Source: Dastarcus helophoroides
Lineage: Eukaryota > Arthropoda > Insecta > Coleoptera > Bothrideridae
DNA length: 64,000 nucleotides
Assembly: GCA_028583605.1 (NCBI GenBank)
Contig: CM053336.1
Location: 22,367,004 to 22,431,003, forward strand
Direction of reading: 5' to 3'
How positions within the stretch are numbered: the stretch's first letter is position 1; every line of letters starts with the position of its first letter. A program made the position numbers and the translations under genes. This document shows positions 45,401 to 60,400 of this stretch, one piece after another. The notes beneath the pieces are model-generated. The model searched no databases and had not been told where the DNA came from. It was given only the letters and a program-made list of their open reading frames with translations.

Positions 45401-48400
45401 TTCTGTGTTCATCATGCTCAGCAATCTGCTCAGGAATAAAAACGTAGGACTGCACAAACTCATTTAAAAGCGCTTGAAGAGCCAAATCGGGCCGAACGAC
45501 TAATTGCGACAGATACGAAGCCGTGTAGTTCAATTGTTCACTGAAGACGATTAGAAGATCACAAAGGCTTATGTATGATTCCTCCTTGATGACTGTATGG
45601 GGGGAACATCTTATTAAATTCTGAGCAGCTTCCACAAACTCGTGAAGTTTGTCCTTGAGCTCTTCCACCGCGGCCCCAGATAGACCTCCGCCTTCGTTGA
45701 GAACCTCCAAACTCCTAAGACCCCATAGTAAATAATAGAAGCAAGCACTGAGACAATATTTTAGTGCTTCCGGTGGCAAACTGCTTTCAATGTCCTGGAA
45801 ATTAATATATTTAAAGCATGGGGTCATTTATCCTAATGCCAGTTAATGGATATGTGGCCTAACTGAATACCTTTGCGGTTGAAGATAATTCTCATCATCT
45901 GAGGATATACTGAAATATTTGCAGGTCAAACATCAGAACGAAAACTTATTGTGCAAATAAATAGTGTTAACTGTGCATATGACTTATTCGTTTCTAATTC
46001 TAATTTATGCATATGTATGTTTATTTTTATGATTTTTTTTCTATTTATATTCCAGTAATGTGAATTTAGGCAAGTTATGCGTTTGGCTACTGTTTTTTAA
46101 ATGCACATATAATTTTGCAAACTTGTATATTTTCCATTTTTATGCCAGTCTGATTACCCAAACAAATCAAATATTCGAAGCACCCTTATTCCCACATAGT
46201 TCGGATAAGCCACGCTCTACTATACTTACGAACACAAAGTATACTGACCTGCACATCTTGGAATAAGGTGCCCCATAAATTCCAACTGTTTAAATTGTGA
46301 CAAGCGTAGAACAAAGACACTTTTTTTAAGGAACTGACCACGTTGAACGTCTCGTCAGCGTTGGGGGTTTCCTCCCCGAGTAACAAATTGCGCCAATCGT
46401 CGATGGCGTCTTTGTATGAGGTCACAATCATATCGACGATGGTGGATCTGGCAACGTCGCATCGGGTGTATATGGCGTGGCCTTCGGTACACAAGATTTC
46501 CAGAGTTTTCGCCAGACATTCCAACACCTGAAACATTTGTAATTAATTAATGGAAAACATAAGTTACTTCGGGCTCACCTCTGGTTCGTGGTGGACTTGC
46601 GCGATGTGTTTTAATTTGGCAAGTAAAGATTGTAGAGAGCCCTCTTGCCGTCCACTGGTATACAGGTCGAGATCGAAATATTGAGGTATGCTGAGCAAAT
46701 TGGCCAATTTTTCTGGATCTACGGAGTATTTTTCTAAGAGTGCTGGTAATGCGATTATAAAGTGTTCGGTTAATTTTTGCTTGTCTTCTCCTGCCTGAAA
46801 GTAAATTTTTGTATAGTATCTTTAAAGTAACGCCCCTTGTGTAGTGGCGGCTACACAATGTTGCCAACGCTGTATATGCAGTAAAACTGTATAGTGCGCC
46901 CATAAAATAATGCATAATTTTCAGAAACAAAGGAAACAGAAATGACCATTGGATGTTAAATCATTTGAATTAAGACTTGTAAATGGTAGTAATTTTTAAC
47001 ATTTACGTCAATTTAAGTTGTTAAATTTTAATTTCATTATTTTTTTTTGTTGGTGTTAAAACTTGTAATTGCAGTACCAGTAAACTAGCTTTTATACGTT
47101 TATTTTTAATACTGTAGTAACTCTTTTAATTTTATAATTTTCATTTCTATTACTTATTATTAACTTAATAAAAAATTATAAGCACCATTTTCCATATAAT
47201 TAATAATAATGGCATCCAAAACTGTTTTATTGGTGCTATAATTAAAAGGGTTTCAATACCAGCAAAATAAAACAAAAATTTAAGGAACTTAACTTAAGAT
47301 AAATGTTCAAAATGACCACCATTCGAAAAATGTAGAAAACTGTAAATATAAAAAAAATTAAATTTGCAATTTTTGTTTATTATTTTTTTAAATAAATTCC
47401 CTATCAAATAAAAATAAACAGTGACCAAATAAAAGTGTCACATTGTGAAGAAAGCTGATAAAATTTAATAATATTTTTATTGAAGTAATGACAAAAAACA
47501 ATCTCTTGTTTATTGTTTTTATTAAAACTCGAAAGAAATACAGAATTTTAGCCAAATAGACCAAATAGAAGCAATTATTAAATACAAATTGATGTTTCGA
47601 AAGAAATGGATTCGGGCGCAGTTTCGTTCCATTTCGGATTTATATGGGTCATATTTTTATGTGAATCACTCTAAATTTATGAATTTTTTCATAAACTGCC
47701 TTCAGTAAATTTGGATTGTCCTTCAAAAAAGATTAGCTCCATTTTAACTTAAAATGTTGATTTCTTTTCTAAAATATCCGTTTCAAATTCGAGAATTTGT
47801 TTTTTTATAAATTTCTTTTTTTCTTCAAATTTCTTATTTCTGAAATTTTGACTTTGATTTTAAAATTTTGAGCCTGAACTTAGTTTTCTGATAAAAATTA
47901 GAAATGTTGAAGCAAATTTTCTGCTTTCGTCTTGAATGTCCAAGTTACACCCATAATTTCTTAAAAAATGGTGTTGGAACTTTCAATTGAAAAGTTAACA
48001 GTAAGTTAAAGTTCGAAAGCTGAACCTTTTCTACTTTAATAATTAAAATTTCGAAAAAATTTGTTATTTCAAAAAAATGTAGTAATGTCAAGATGTATCT
48101 AAAAAAAATTATAAAATCTTATTGTTTAAGTAGCTAAATGTACATGTATGTATGAGCGATATTCAATTATTGTTGGAGAGGAGGGGGGTTAATTCAGCTT
48201 TTGGGGGGCTTAGCCTATAGCCCTTCCCTAACTGCGCTTATCATTCTAGTTTATCTTTAAAATAAACATTTTTTTTCTCTCGAAATTTGAAACTTTTCCC
48301 TATTGCTATTGAATTTTTGAATTTTTCTCAAATGACTTTCCTAAAACATTCATTTAGATTAAAACCATAAAATATATTGATTTATTATCTGATTGAATCC

Positions 48401-51400
48401 CACGATGAAATTATTAGACGTAAGCGATAACCCGAAGTTACGCTTTAGGTGGGACCGACAAAAATTGCGTAAGTAGGAGCATATTTTTCCATATAAATTT
48501 TGCTTAATTTGGACCAGGAGTTGAGCTAAACTGGGGTGTCTACGTATAAAAAAGAAAAATATTTCAGGAAAATTTCTATTTTTTTTTGCACATAAATGAA
48601 TGAATTACATTATTACATAAATCAAAGTTAGTTAAAAACTTGGACAATTTTATAAAATCTAACGTGTCTGACAAGATAATGATTCTTTTCTAGTTTTGCA
48701 GAGTTTTTTCATGACACGCTGATATTTTTTTATTCTTCGTGTTGTAACGCGATCATTGTTAGGGGCTGTATTTTCCATAATGTTTCTCTTTTCAATAAAA
48801 TGATCCCTTCTATTTGGCTTGTAACTGTTTTTAATGTGGAGTCACCAGCTAAACCCTCGTCAACAATTTCTGCTACTTGGTATTTCGATACCTTAAAATA
48901 CATACGAGGTCTGCTCAAAAAGTTAGGTGACTTTTCAAGTTTCTAGGGCAACGTACATTCGATTATCGAATTTTTGTTGTTGTTGTGTTGGTACACATGC
49001 CCCGAACATATGTTCACAGTTTTAAGTACATAGCATACTTGGTTTATTTTTGACAGATAAAAAGGTTAGACGTATTTTGTTGCGCCCGGCAATTTTCTAT
49101 TATCTATAATGGAGCAAAGAATTTGTATCAAATTTTGTGTGAAAAATGGAATCAAACGCTTTAAAACGCTTGAAATGTTGACAGTGGCGTACGGTGAGTC
49201 TGCTCTAAGTAAAAAAATGTTTACAAGTGGTACAAACTCTTCCAAGATGGCCGAGAAGAAGCCGACGACGAACCTCGCTCTGGACGCCCCACCACAACAA
49301 CAACAACAGAAGATATCGTCGAAGCTGTGAAGAAAATTGTTTTTGAAAGTCGTCGAATTCCTATAAGAGAAGTTGCTGAGGATGTTGGCATGTCAGTCGG
49401 CTCGTGTCATGCAATTTTTTCGGATGTTTTGGACATGAGACTAAGGTTGCCAACTGTACTATATTATATAGTATGTACTATATTTCGTGTCCTTGTACTA
49501 TATATTGTTGAAGAAATATATAGTACGCAAAAATACTATATTTTCAACACTGAACTGTAACCAAAAAGAACCTTCATTTAAAAAATATATGAACGCGCTT
49601 TTACAGTAACTTTTATTTAACTAATATGATAGTGTTAGATTCTCTTAAAAATATTTAAGCTTCGCGGCTGGTCTGTTGATGGAACAGAGTTGCGCATGAA
49701 CAGTTTGAAGAGTTTTACGTCTAGCTCTCGTACACTCAGTCGACGCGTAAGACCCACGCATCAATGACTGATTGTTCGATGCTCCTATTTGCTTTAATGC
49801 GCCAAATTCAAAAGATATATAAAGTTTCTAACAATAGCATGTATATGTACGCTAGTATATACTTAGTCCATGTGTATGTGTATCCAAACGCATGCGTTCC
49901 GAACTTGTCAATGTCAAATTGACAACTTCAATTTTGAATTTTGACGTCGAATTTGATGGTGTGATTTATTTTGAAAAGTTTAAATATTGAATAAATAAAT
50001 TATGGAAAGTGGTAGCGATAACGAAAGTGGGGCAAATTCTAAAGCGCCGCTAATGCCGAAAAAGCGAAAAATGCAAAAAAGCCTTCAAAAATATAAACCG
50101 GAGTGAGAAAGAGTCTATGAATGGATTACAGAAGATCCCCAAATTATTTTTAATGTTAAATGTAAACCATGTAACATAACATTTTCTGTGGGGAAAAGCG
50201 GGATTGGCCAGGTTAGTTCTTTTAGGTTATATTAAATATTTGCATCTTCTCTCTGTTCCTTGTTTTTATTCAATAAATTGTCAGTTGTTTTGCGTTGCAT
50301 TGCATGATAGGTGAAGGTGGTACTTAGGATGTTTTATAATTCATTACAGATTAAACAACATGGGGAAACAAAGCACCACAAACTCAAAGTTGAACTTTCC
50401 AAGAAAACTTCTACATTAAACAGCTTTTTTGGGTTGGGCTCTTCTTCATCTACTTCTGCTCCTTTTACTTGTGATGACAACATTTCAGCCAGTGAACTTG
50501 CTTTGACTTACCATACAGTAAAACACAATCTTTCTTATAACAACATGGACTGTAGTGTAAAACTGAACAAAATCATATATGGAGATTCTAAAACCGCTTT
50601 GAACATAAAATTAGGACGTACTAAAATAGAAGCACTGGTTAATGAGGTTTTGGGGCCTTATGCATTGCAAACTTTACTGGATGATTTAAATGCTCCTAAT
50701 TTATATTTTTGTTTGCAAACTGATGCAAGTAATAGAAAAAATATAAAATTATTTCCCTTAGTTGTACAATATTTTGATATTGAAAATGGGGTACAAAACA
50801 AGTTATTAGACTTTTACGAAAATTGTGATGAATCTGCAAATGGTACGTTTGATGCTATGAATAGTTCATTATCCCACCACAGCCTTTCCTTTGATAGAGT
50901 GTCTGGTTTGAGTGCAGATAACACCAATGCGAATTTTGGTATTCATCATTCTCTTTATAAAAATATTGAACGAGTAGTTCCTGATTTGGTGAAGGGCAAT
51001 TGTCACGCACACATAGTTCACAACACAGTCAAGCATGCAATGAATTTTTTAAGCATCGATGTTGAAAATATAACTTTAAAAATCTGCAGTCATTTCTCTG
51101 TTTCTGAAGTCATTTCTCTGTTTCTGAAGTTCGTAGGGAAGAGCTTAAAAAAATTGTTGCTGTTGTTGAAGGTGAATGGCATGAGCTGAAACGACATGTT
51201 GGTACTAGGTGGCTTTCATTGCTACCTCGTGTGGACAACATGCTTTTGAATTGGAAGGCTTTGAGTGATTATTTTTTTAGTTTAGGGCAGGGGTGTCCTA
51301 CATATATTCAAAATATTTTGATGATGAATGAACTTAATGGAAGCAGTAAAGTTCAAATCTGTTTGCATTTTGCGAGCCATTTTTTACATAACTTTCATAA

Positions 51401-54400
51401 AGCTGTTAAACAACTTGAAGGCAATAACGTCACAGTCTTGTGTATAATATTATGTCAACTTAAAATCGGCGCTAGAACAACGTAAAAAAGATACTTTTTT
51501 TGGGTATGAAACCAAAAAAATGTTGCAATCATTAGAAGCAAAATCCCCCACAGAAAGTTATGGAATTCAAAATAATTTTTTGGTTTTTATTGATAAATGT
51601 TTAGAGTATCTTAATAAATGGTTTGATTTTGGTGAATGCAATTGGTTATGTAAAATTCAAAAATTAAATTTGAAACAGGAGATTTCATTTAATGATTGTG
51701 AGATAATAGTAGAAGTTCTGAATTTACAAAAAAAATTGAGCATAAAAATGGACGACCTTTACTCTGAAATAACAATATTAAATGAGATCTTTGCTAAAGT
51801 AAGACTGTAGCGATTTTACTGACAAAACTACAGTCCAAAAATGGCAGTACATTCTAAAAAATAATGAAAAAAATCTACCAAATTTACTAAAAGTAATTTC
51901 ATTCCTGCTCTCTGTTCCCGCCACTTTGGCATTCACAGAAGGAATATTTTCGGTTAGGAATTCGAAATGGCGAGAACAGAGAAATAGAAGTAGTATGTCA
52001 TTAATAAAAAATGAACTTTTGATTTATATCAATTTAAAAATTGAATGTGACAAAACATATGACACTTTTATTTTAAACAAAAAACTTGCTTGTGAGAGGT
52101 TTTTTGGTCAAAACAACACGACAATCATGCATTTCATGTTCCCAAAACTTAAAAGATCTATGTAAGGACGGAGATTTGCAACGATTGATGAAATAAGAGC
52201 TGCATCACTAGAGGACCTCAAGGATATACCAAAAAGTACTTTGACGATTGGAAAAAACGTTGGCACAAGTGCATTGTATCTGAGGGGGATTACTTTGAAG
52301 AGGGAGGGGGGGGGGCATATAAATGTTAATGAATAAATAAATATTTTTTCATAAAAATATGTCACCTTACTTTTTGAAGACGCATCGTACATATATGTTT
52401 TTTGTTTGCAATATTCGATAAAAGTTCTTTAAAGCATTTTCTTTTAGAACAGATCAATCCCAAATACAGTTTCACTGATATAACAAGTTTCTTTTATTAT
52501 ATCCTCCAGCCTCTGTGGAAAAATATTTGAGCGGAAAGAAGTCATCAGGAAGGATTAGTGCTGATTAGCCTAATTCTTGAGAAACCTCTGGGACACTAAT
52601 CTCGTCAGTACCAATTAAATCTGTTCATATTGTGAAATAAACCCGTATATAATTAAACAGGATAATACGTTTTAGATAGTTGAAGTTGTAAGGGTTACTG
52701 AGAAATATAAAAATTTTCTTTTCTTACCGTACTTAGAATATCTTTGATGAGATACTTACTTGTTTTATTTCTTTCAAGGACGAGACCTTTCTATTAGGCC
52801 CTCTACCAACCGGAGCTTCTCCTGTTGCCGCTTGTTTGATACAACATACCATAATCTCAATTAGACTGGTTTCCTGTCTATTATCCAGAGGTTCTTCATG
52901 AGGACCAGGTTCCTCCAAAAGTAGATCTGTCATACACTCCCAGTCTTTCATCATTACATTTGATTCTATTAAAGAATCGACCAGATACGCTGCATGTTCG
53001 TGCAATTCCGATTCAATAAAGAACTGCACCAAATCCCTAATGAACGGCGTATTTGGTAAACGTCTTTTGCCCCTCTTGGTTTTACCAGGGTCCATATCGC
53101 CGGGTTGAAAAAGGCGTTCGTTCAAGAATTCCCCAGCGGCTTGCGCTACGGCTCTATGGGACGAATAGACCTATTGGGAATTTTCAGAATTACTATCTAA
53201 AACAGTTTGAGGTGTAATAAAGCATCGAATAAGGTTAATATTTTTAATGAACCTGAGATGTCGCCGCTTTAACAAAGCACTTCTCGCCGCTCATGGCGCT
53301 ATCATAGCATATCCCAATTAATCAGTGTCAATATCAGAAGGTGTTGTGGTACTTAAAAAAAGTACTTATTTTCAATTTCAGGATTTAAACCTCTTCCGTT
53401 ACTTGCTTAAATGATTTCAAATAAACCTCTATTTATCTCTAAATTGTTGAATGTTGTATACATACGTTGTACTGCCGAAAGCACGCAACTTCTCAGCAAA
53501 GGAAAAAAAAAACCGTGCATAGAATACCGTCGTGTTTTAGTTAGAATTTCGTGATTATGCGAAATTCACATACATGTAAGATTTTTACGTGTTTAGGGAT
53601 GATTGTAGGTAGGGTTCAATAATTAAAAGGCACTTTTATCAGAAATAAGCCAATTAATGAACCAAATTCAAGGATACAATGTTAAACTGATTATGATCAT
53701 TCTATTTCTTTTTAAAATGAAGTGAAACTTTTTCCGTCAAATACTTTGACGTTCTTCTCCCTGTCAAATGTCTCTAATTACTATTTAATTATTGAACTTT
53801 TTTTGTTTATGACCATTATGCTATAATTTTGAAACCCTATATACATATCTGCATTTAACGTTAAACTATGCCATCTAACCATATACAAAATAATTATTAC
53901 CTGAAACAGATTAGGAAAACTATTGCCAATTTTTACCACCACATCACAAAACACATGTCCTCGGATATACATGCTGCAGTGAACGTGTTAAACAAAATTT
54001 CAATAAACTGTAAAATATTTGAGATGTAACTAGAAATGTGAAAGAGATGTCGACATTTATAGAACATTAAATTTTGAGCACAAAGTTAAAATTTTAGCAA
54101 AAAGGTTTTAAAAAGGAAATCGAAATTTCGAGAAAAAGCTCAAAATTTATTTTTAAAAATATCTCCAATTCTCTAGTTGAACATTTCAGGTTTAAACTTT
54201 CTTAAGAGAATAATACTTTTAACTTTTAAGAAAACCTCAAACTGTATTTAAATTTTTTTCCCTAAAATGATAATGAACTTAAAATTTAGAATTTTTTTAG
54301 AAATGTAAACTTTTTTTTATATTTCCACGTTAATATTGAAACTTTAACATTTATCGTAATTTAAACTGTTAAGTTTCAATTTTAACATTCTGAATAAATT

Positions 54401-57400
54401 TTACAATTTACGTTTAAAACTGAAATTTCGACTTTAAATGTGAAATTCTGACTTTTATTCTCAAATATTTTAAGACTCTCTTAAACAAAATGTTGCCACA
54501 TTCACAGTCAAAATGCCGCCCCAGATAAATGTTCAAGAGCTTTTCAAATGGTCTGGTTGTAATTTGGAAAAATATAACTATAACTTACAACATATCAGTA
54601 ATTGTAATATCTACGTACCAGTTCGTAAACATGCTCACAATCTTTGTCAGTCAAAATCTCGTGATGATGCTTAAGAATGGAGATAACCAAACGAACAGCT
54701 TGAACTGCAACATCATACTCTTTATCGAGAGTCATGGCAACAATCCGATCCTTGAACTTATTTGTAAACAATTCCAGTTTACCCTTTAGTTCCTCACTGG
54801 CATACAGCGGCTGTAAGGCTTGCAGACATCTTAATCTCACCTCCCCCACCTACACAAATTTTCGTTAAAAGCGCCCCAACAACGAATCAAATCCAAAAAC
54901 CTTATCATGCAGCGTCCATCCGATGTACTTCAAATAAGAATCGTCGAGGAAATTCGCGTGAAATTTGTGCATCCACACACCAATTTCCGTCATAGCTATT
55001 GCCCTGATCTCGGGCAGAGTGTCCCTGTAACGATGAACGAACACCGACTTGAACATATACGTCAGCATGTTCTTTATTTCATCCATGTTTTCTTCCAGTT
55101 CCTGTCTTTTGCCCAATAGGGCCTCCAAGCGGTCGCTGGCACGTTTTTCGCGAGTTTTTTGACGTTCGGCTTCATACTGGCGCTGGGTGTTGTCCAAATT
55201 TACGGACACTGTCAGTGCTACGTCTACCAAAGCGGTCATCAACTTCATGGCACCTAATGTAGCGGTGTGCCTGAAAGCTCGAACCTAAAACACGGGAATT
55301 ATTTCGCAATGTATCTATTTAATAAATCTCTAAGCTCTGACAGACAAGCACAGTCTAAACAAGTGGGTCTTGGAGCACGAAATTTCATATAGGTGTTCCC
55401 CATAATACGAAGGTGAGCACTAAGAGATTTTTAAAAATTCAGCCTCCAAGATAGTAAAAATGGGCATTAACAAGTAGGTAATTTTTATGTAATAAATATG
55501 CACGCGATTGCATTTGAAAATGCCTAAACGCCTTGGGAGCTGATATCATTAATCAATGTTTCCACACAAATTTATCAAAATTTTTGCAAGTTATCAGTAC
55601 ATATTTTAACTTCCTATGAATTCTTTTCTTTTTAGCTACTAAAAATTTTGTTTAAGACTCGAAATTTTGTTTTTAATTTGACACTTGCGATGTTTAAATT
55701 GAAATGTGGAGGAACCTTTTTTGAAGGTACTCCTCCAAATTTGCATTTTATAATCAACAATTTTTTGCTCCCAATCGAAAAATTTCGTTTTGTTTTTCAA
55801 AATTCCTATTTAGATTTGACACTCAAAAATTCTTTTAAATTTCGACTTTTTTGGAAACTTTTCAGAGTAAACTTGAAAGATAATCTTTTTAAAAACGCCA
55901 GCTTTAAAATCGAAATTTCATCTCGAATTCATTTTGTACAATTCGCTCAAAATTTATAAATTCACATTTTTCAAAAAATTAAATATTTTTAGGAACAAGC
56001 GAATTTTGCAAACAATCGAAGTTACAAAAATTTGAAGTTTCAAGAATAAAAAAATGTTGAAAAATAGACAGGGAAATTTTCACAGACAGTTACCAAAAGT
56101 CATAATTTTGAATGAACCAAATTTCAAGATTTTCAAAAAATGGTCAAAATTTTGAAAAAATGTAAACATTTTGGAAAGTTAATATTTTCAAAACATTCGA
56201 GAATTTGAAATGCCAAAAAGTAAATTAAAAGTTCAAAAATAATCAAGATTTTGAAAATACAAGATTAAGATTAAAAACAAATAAAAAAATTTTCAGTCAA
56301 ACTTTCAAGTCTAAATACTGATGAAAGTCTAATATTATCAGAAAAGTCAAAATTTTCAAGGAAAAATCGAAATTTTGGATAATTATTATTAAAAAAGAAT
56401 CAAACATTTTATTAACCTCAACGTTTTTTTTTGATTGGAAATATTCATAAAATATAAAAAATTTTGAAAAAAGTTCGAAATTTTCAAAAATAAGGTCGAA
56501 ATTGAAATAAAAAAGACATTTTGAAAAAAAAGTCCAATTTTGACTAAAAATTACTAATCTTCAGAAAAATTCGGAATTTTTCAAAATAGTCAAAGAATTT
56601 TTAAAAATCGACATTTCAAAGAAAATGAAATTTTCCAAAAAAAAATCAGTTTTAAAAAATCATGAAATTTTGAAAACAAAAAGAATTTTCAAAAAACCTA
56701 AAAATGGGCGAAATTTTCAAGAAATTTTAATTATTCAAAAAACTTTGAAATTTTGAATAAGAGTAAAAATGTTCAAAAAATAATCCAAATTTTGGGTTCT
56801 AATGAAAGTAGGAATATTGAAAAAGATGGAAAATTTTGAAAAAGGCAAATTTATCAAAATAAGTTTAGGCGAAATCTTTACCCTAGAATTTTCAAAAAGA
56901 AGATAGGATTATTCTTCATGGTGGACTCTTATTGGTCGTAAATATTATGTTTATTAATTTTATTTAATATTTCTGCGACCCAGTTTGAAAATATTTAAAT
57001 TGTTATTAATAAAAGTTTGATGGAACGGACTGGTCCTTGGTTACCTTCAAAAATTGAAATACAAAAAAAAATAAAAATTTTCCTAAGTCGAAATTTAAAA
57101 CAAAGTTTTCAAAAAGTTGAAATTTTGAGAACAAGTCAACAGCCTTATAAAGGTCCCTTTTTTGACACGAAATTAAAATTTAGTCTAAATTTTCAAATAA
57201 ATTCGAAACTTTGAAAAAATCAACCTTTCAAAAAATTTGACCTTATCAAATTTTTTCATTGACAAGTTTTCTAAAAAAATCTGAAATTTTTGAAAACCAA
57301 AATTTTAAAAAAGTGGAAATTGTCAGAAAAGTTAAAGCTTTCAGAAAAATCGAAATATTGAAACAGTCTGTAATTTCAAAAATGTCGAAATTTTGGATGA

Positions 57401-60400
57401 AATAGACATTTAAAAAAAATGTCGAACATTAAAGAAAAGCTGAAATTTTGAAAACAGTTTCGACTTTTTTCAAAATGTTGGTTATTTAATATTCTGATAT
57501 TGATAAAAAGGTTGAAATTTTAAAATGCAATTGAAATTTCGAGAAAAAATTAACCATTCAAATACTCGACCGAGAAGCCATATGTTTGGTGGAATGGACT
57601 GGTCCTTGGTTATCTTCAAAAATTGAAATACAGGACTTGTCCCCTGAAACCAAGAATGATTTAAAAACACAACAAACGCGTTAGAGCAATGTTTGTTGTA
57701 TTTTTTAATCTTTCTAGGTTTCAGGGAACAAGTTCTGTATTTCAAATATTCGACATTTTCAAAAAATTCATAATTTTAAAAATCTTCGTCAAAACAACAT
57801 CGAGAAACAAAAATCGAATTTTCCAAAAGTCCAAGGTTTGAAAATAAAGCCGAAATTGTGAAAAAAAAAACGAAATTTCGAAAAAGTCAAACATTTGAGA
57901 AAAAGAAATTAAAAGCAGAAAAATTTTAAAAAATCAAAATTTTAGAAAAATGTTAAAATTAAAACGATTTATTTACCATGAAAAAAAGTAATGACACTAC
58001 CGAGTGGGGTCGCACAATTAAAAATTTTAACAAGAATTCTGCAGCTAGGCCCTTTAAGTGCAATAATTTGATTAATTTGTTAAGACCATGCAACCAGGAG
58101 ACTGATTAATTACATATAAAATTTGGTATACATTTTCACCCTCTTGGGGGTTAAATTTAGAAAAATTCTTTCTTGGAGGATGTCTTTCTCATAAATGAAA
58201 TCTATTTCTCAAATTTGTTATAATAAAATGTGAGAGATTTCAGAATTGAATTGTAAAATTCGGAGGAAAAGCCAAGATTTTCATATTTAACTTGAAATGT
58301 TGAATTTTTTATTATCTAAGTCATTTTTCAAATTTCCCTTTAATTTAAAACTTCAAACCTAGTCGAAATTTATTAAAAAAAGTTTACAGACTCTCGCGTT
58401 TAAAAATTTCAACTCTAAATTAGGAATTGGTTTTTTTCTCTGAAATTCAAAACTTCTGGAAAAATCGGAATTTTAGGATTGAAATCAAAATAAGATTTTT
58501 CAATATAAATTCAGTTTTTCTCTCAAAGTTTTCACTTCAACTCAAAATTTCGACTTTTTCCAAAAATGTTGACTTTTTCTCTAAATCTCTTAATTTAAAT
58601 AGTTTTCTTAACCATTTGAATATTTGATCCTTTTCTCAAAATTTCAATAAAAAAGAAATTTGGGAAATATTTTTGTTAATTCATTTATTTTTCAAAATTT
58701 TGATTTTTTTAAATTTTAAAAACATATTTTTTCAACTTCGAATTTTAAACTGAAATTTCTAGAAAAATTAACTAATTTTCTTAAAATTTAAATCTTTTCG
58801 AAAAAATTTTGATTTGTGGTTATTTCTCGCGAAATTTGGACCTGTTTTCTAAAAATTTTAAATTAAATCTTAGGATTAAAAAAAGTACAAAAAGTTTTAA
58901 AAAAAGTTCAAACTAGAAATTTTGGGAAGGGTCGAAATTTCTAAAAAACAGAATTCAAAATTGATGCAGATAAAATGCGCAACAATTCCTTTTAAACCGC
59001 AAATTTTCGACCTTAATTTTGAATATTCGATTTTTTTATTCGAAAATTGCCACGAAATTTCAAAATTTCTAAAAAGGTCAAAATTATGAAAAAAATATAT
59101 ATATTTATTAATTTCTGTTTTCAAATTTTCGCAACCTCTTTTTCTATTTTTTTTTAAGTTCAATCAATATTAAGTTCTAAATTTCGACTCGTTTTCTAGC
59201 AATTTGAGGCAGAACATAAAAATTCAGAAATTTCAAGTTAATTCGAAATTTTGAAGAAAACGTTGAAAATGTTGACAATTTTCTAAGAATGTTGGATTTA
59301 ATCTTAAAAGTTTGTTTTTTTTTAATTCCGGCTTTCATTTGAAATTTTGAGAAAGCTTTTAGGAGTTAAAGTGAAAACTTTGAAGAAAAATTAAATTCAT
59401 AAGAACGATTTTTCTCAAAATGTTGACTCTAATTCGTAATCTAAAAATTTTGTTTTTTCTTAAAGTTTCTGAGTAAAATATCGAAGTTTTATCTAAATTT
59501 GTCATTAAAGTGTTTCAGTTTTTTTTAATAATTAAAAGTTTTTCTCAACACTTTCTTTCTCAAAAATTTCTTCGAAATTTCAAAATCTGTAGAACATTTA
59601 ATTTATAAAAACAATGTTTGCTCAAAATGTTGACCTTAATTTGGATTTTCTAAAAGTTTCTGAACAAAAAGCCGAGTTTTCAGTTTTTAATTTTTTTTTT
59701 AAATTATGTTTTTCTCAAAACTTCTTTTTTGTAAATTTAAAGATTAAAGTTGAAATTTTAAAAGTAAAATAATGGACATTTCCAAAAAAAGTGTGATTTA
59801 TAAATGTTTCTACTATTCCAAGTTTAATCTTGAAATCGATATTTGCCTCAAATACCTACTTTTAAACGAAATTTATAGAAATTTTAAGATTCAAATGAAA
59901 TCTTGTAGTGACATATCGAAATTTGGAAAAAGGAGTGGAACATTTAGGAATCAACTAGGTTTGTAAAAAAGTACAACATAAATAAAAAAAATAAATATTG
60001 AAACATTACTTATAATTTTTAATTTTATTTCTTCAAAATTTAGACTAAAAACCAAAATGTAGACCTTTCTTTAGAAATTTTAACCCGGTTTTTCAAAATT
60101 TCGATACCACATTTTGATTTTTTCTCGAAATTTCGAAATTAAATTCAATTTTTTTTTTAATAACCGTATTTTTCTTGTTACGACTGTTTGTTAGGAGTTA
60201 TTTTATTATAAATCTCGACTTTATATTTCGATTTTTTCAGAGGTTTGCAGTTTAAACTTGAAAATTAAACTTCTTTTTGACATTTTAAATTTAAAATCAA
60301 CATTTCAAGTTTAATTTTAAATTCATTTTATAAATTTCCAGTTTTTCTCAAAATCTGATTTTTTCCTGCCGATTCCGAGTTTTACCTGTAATTTGAGGTT

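Noticed and set aside
46547..46930. Minus-strand frame of 127 codons
   Set aside because: Overlaps STAG exon 6 in a different frame; the conserved family sequence is in the other frame.
54907..55119. Plus-strand open frame opposite STAG exon 3
   Set aside because: Mirror of the stromalin conserved domain exon.
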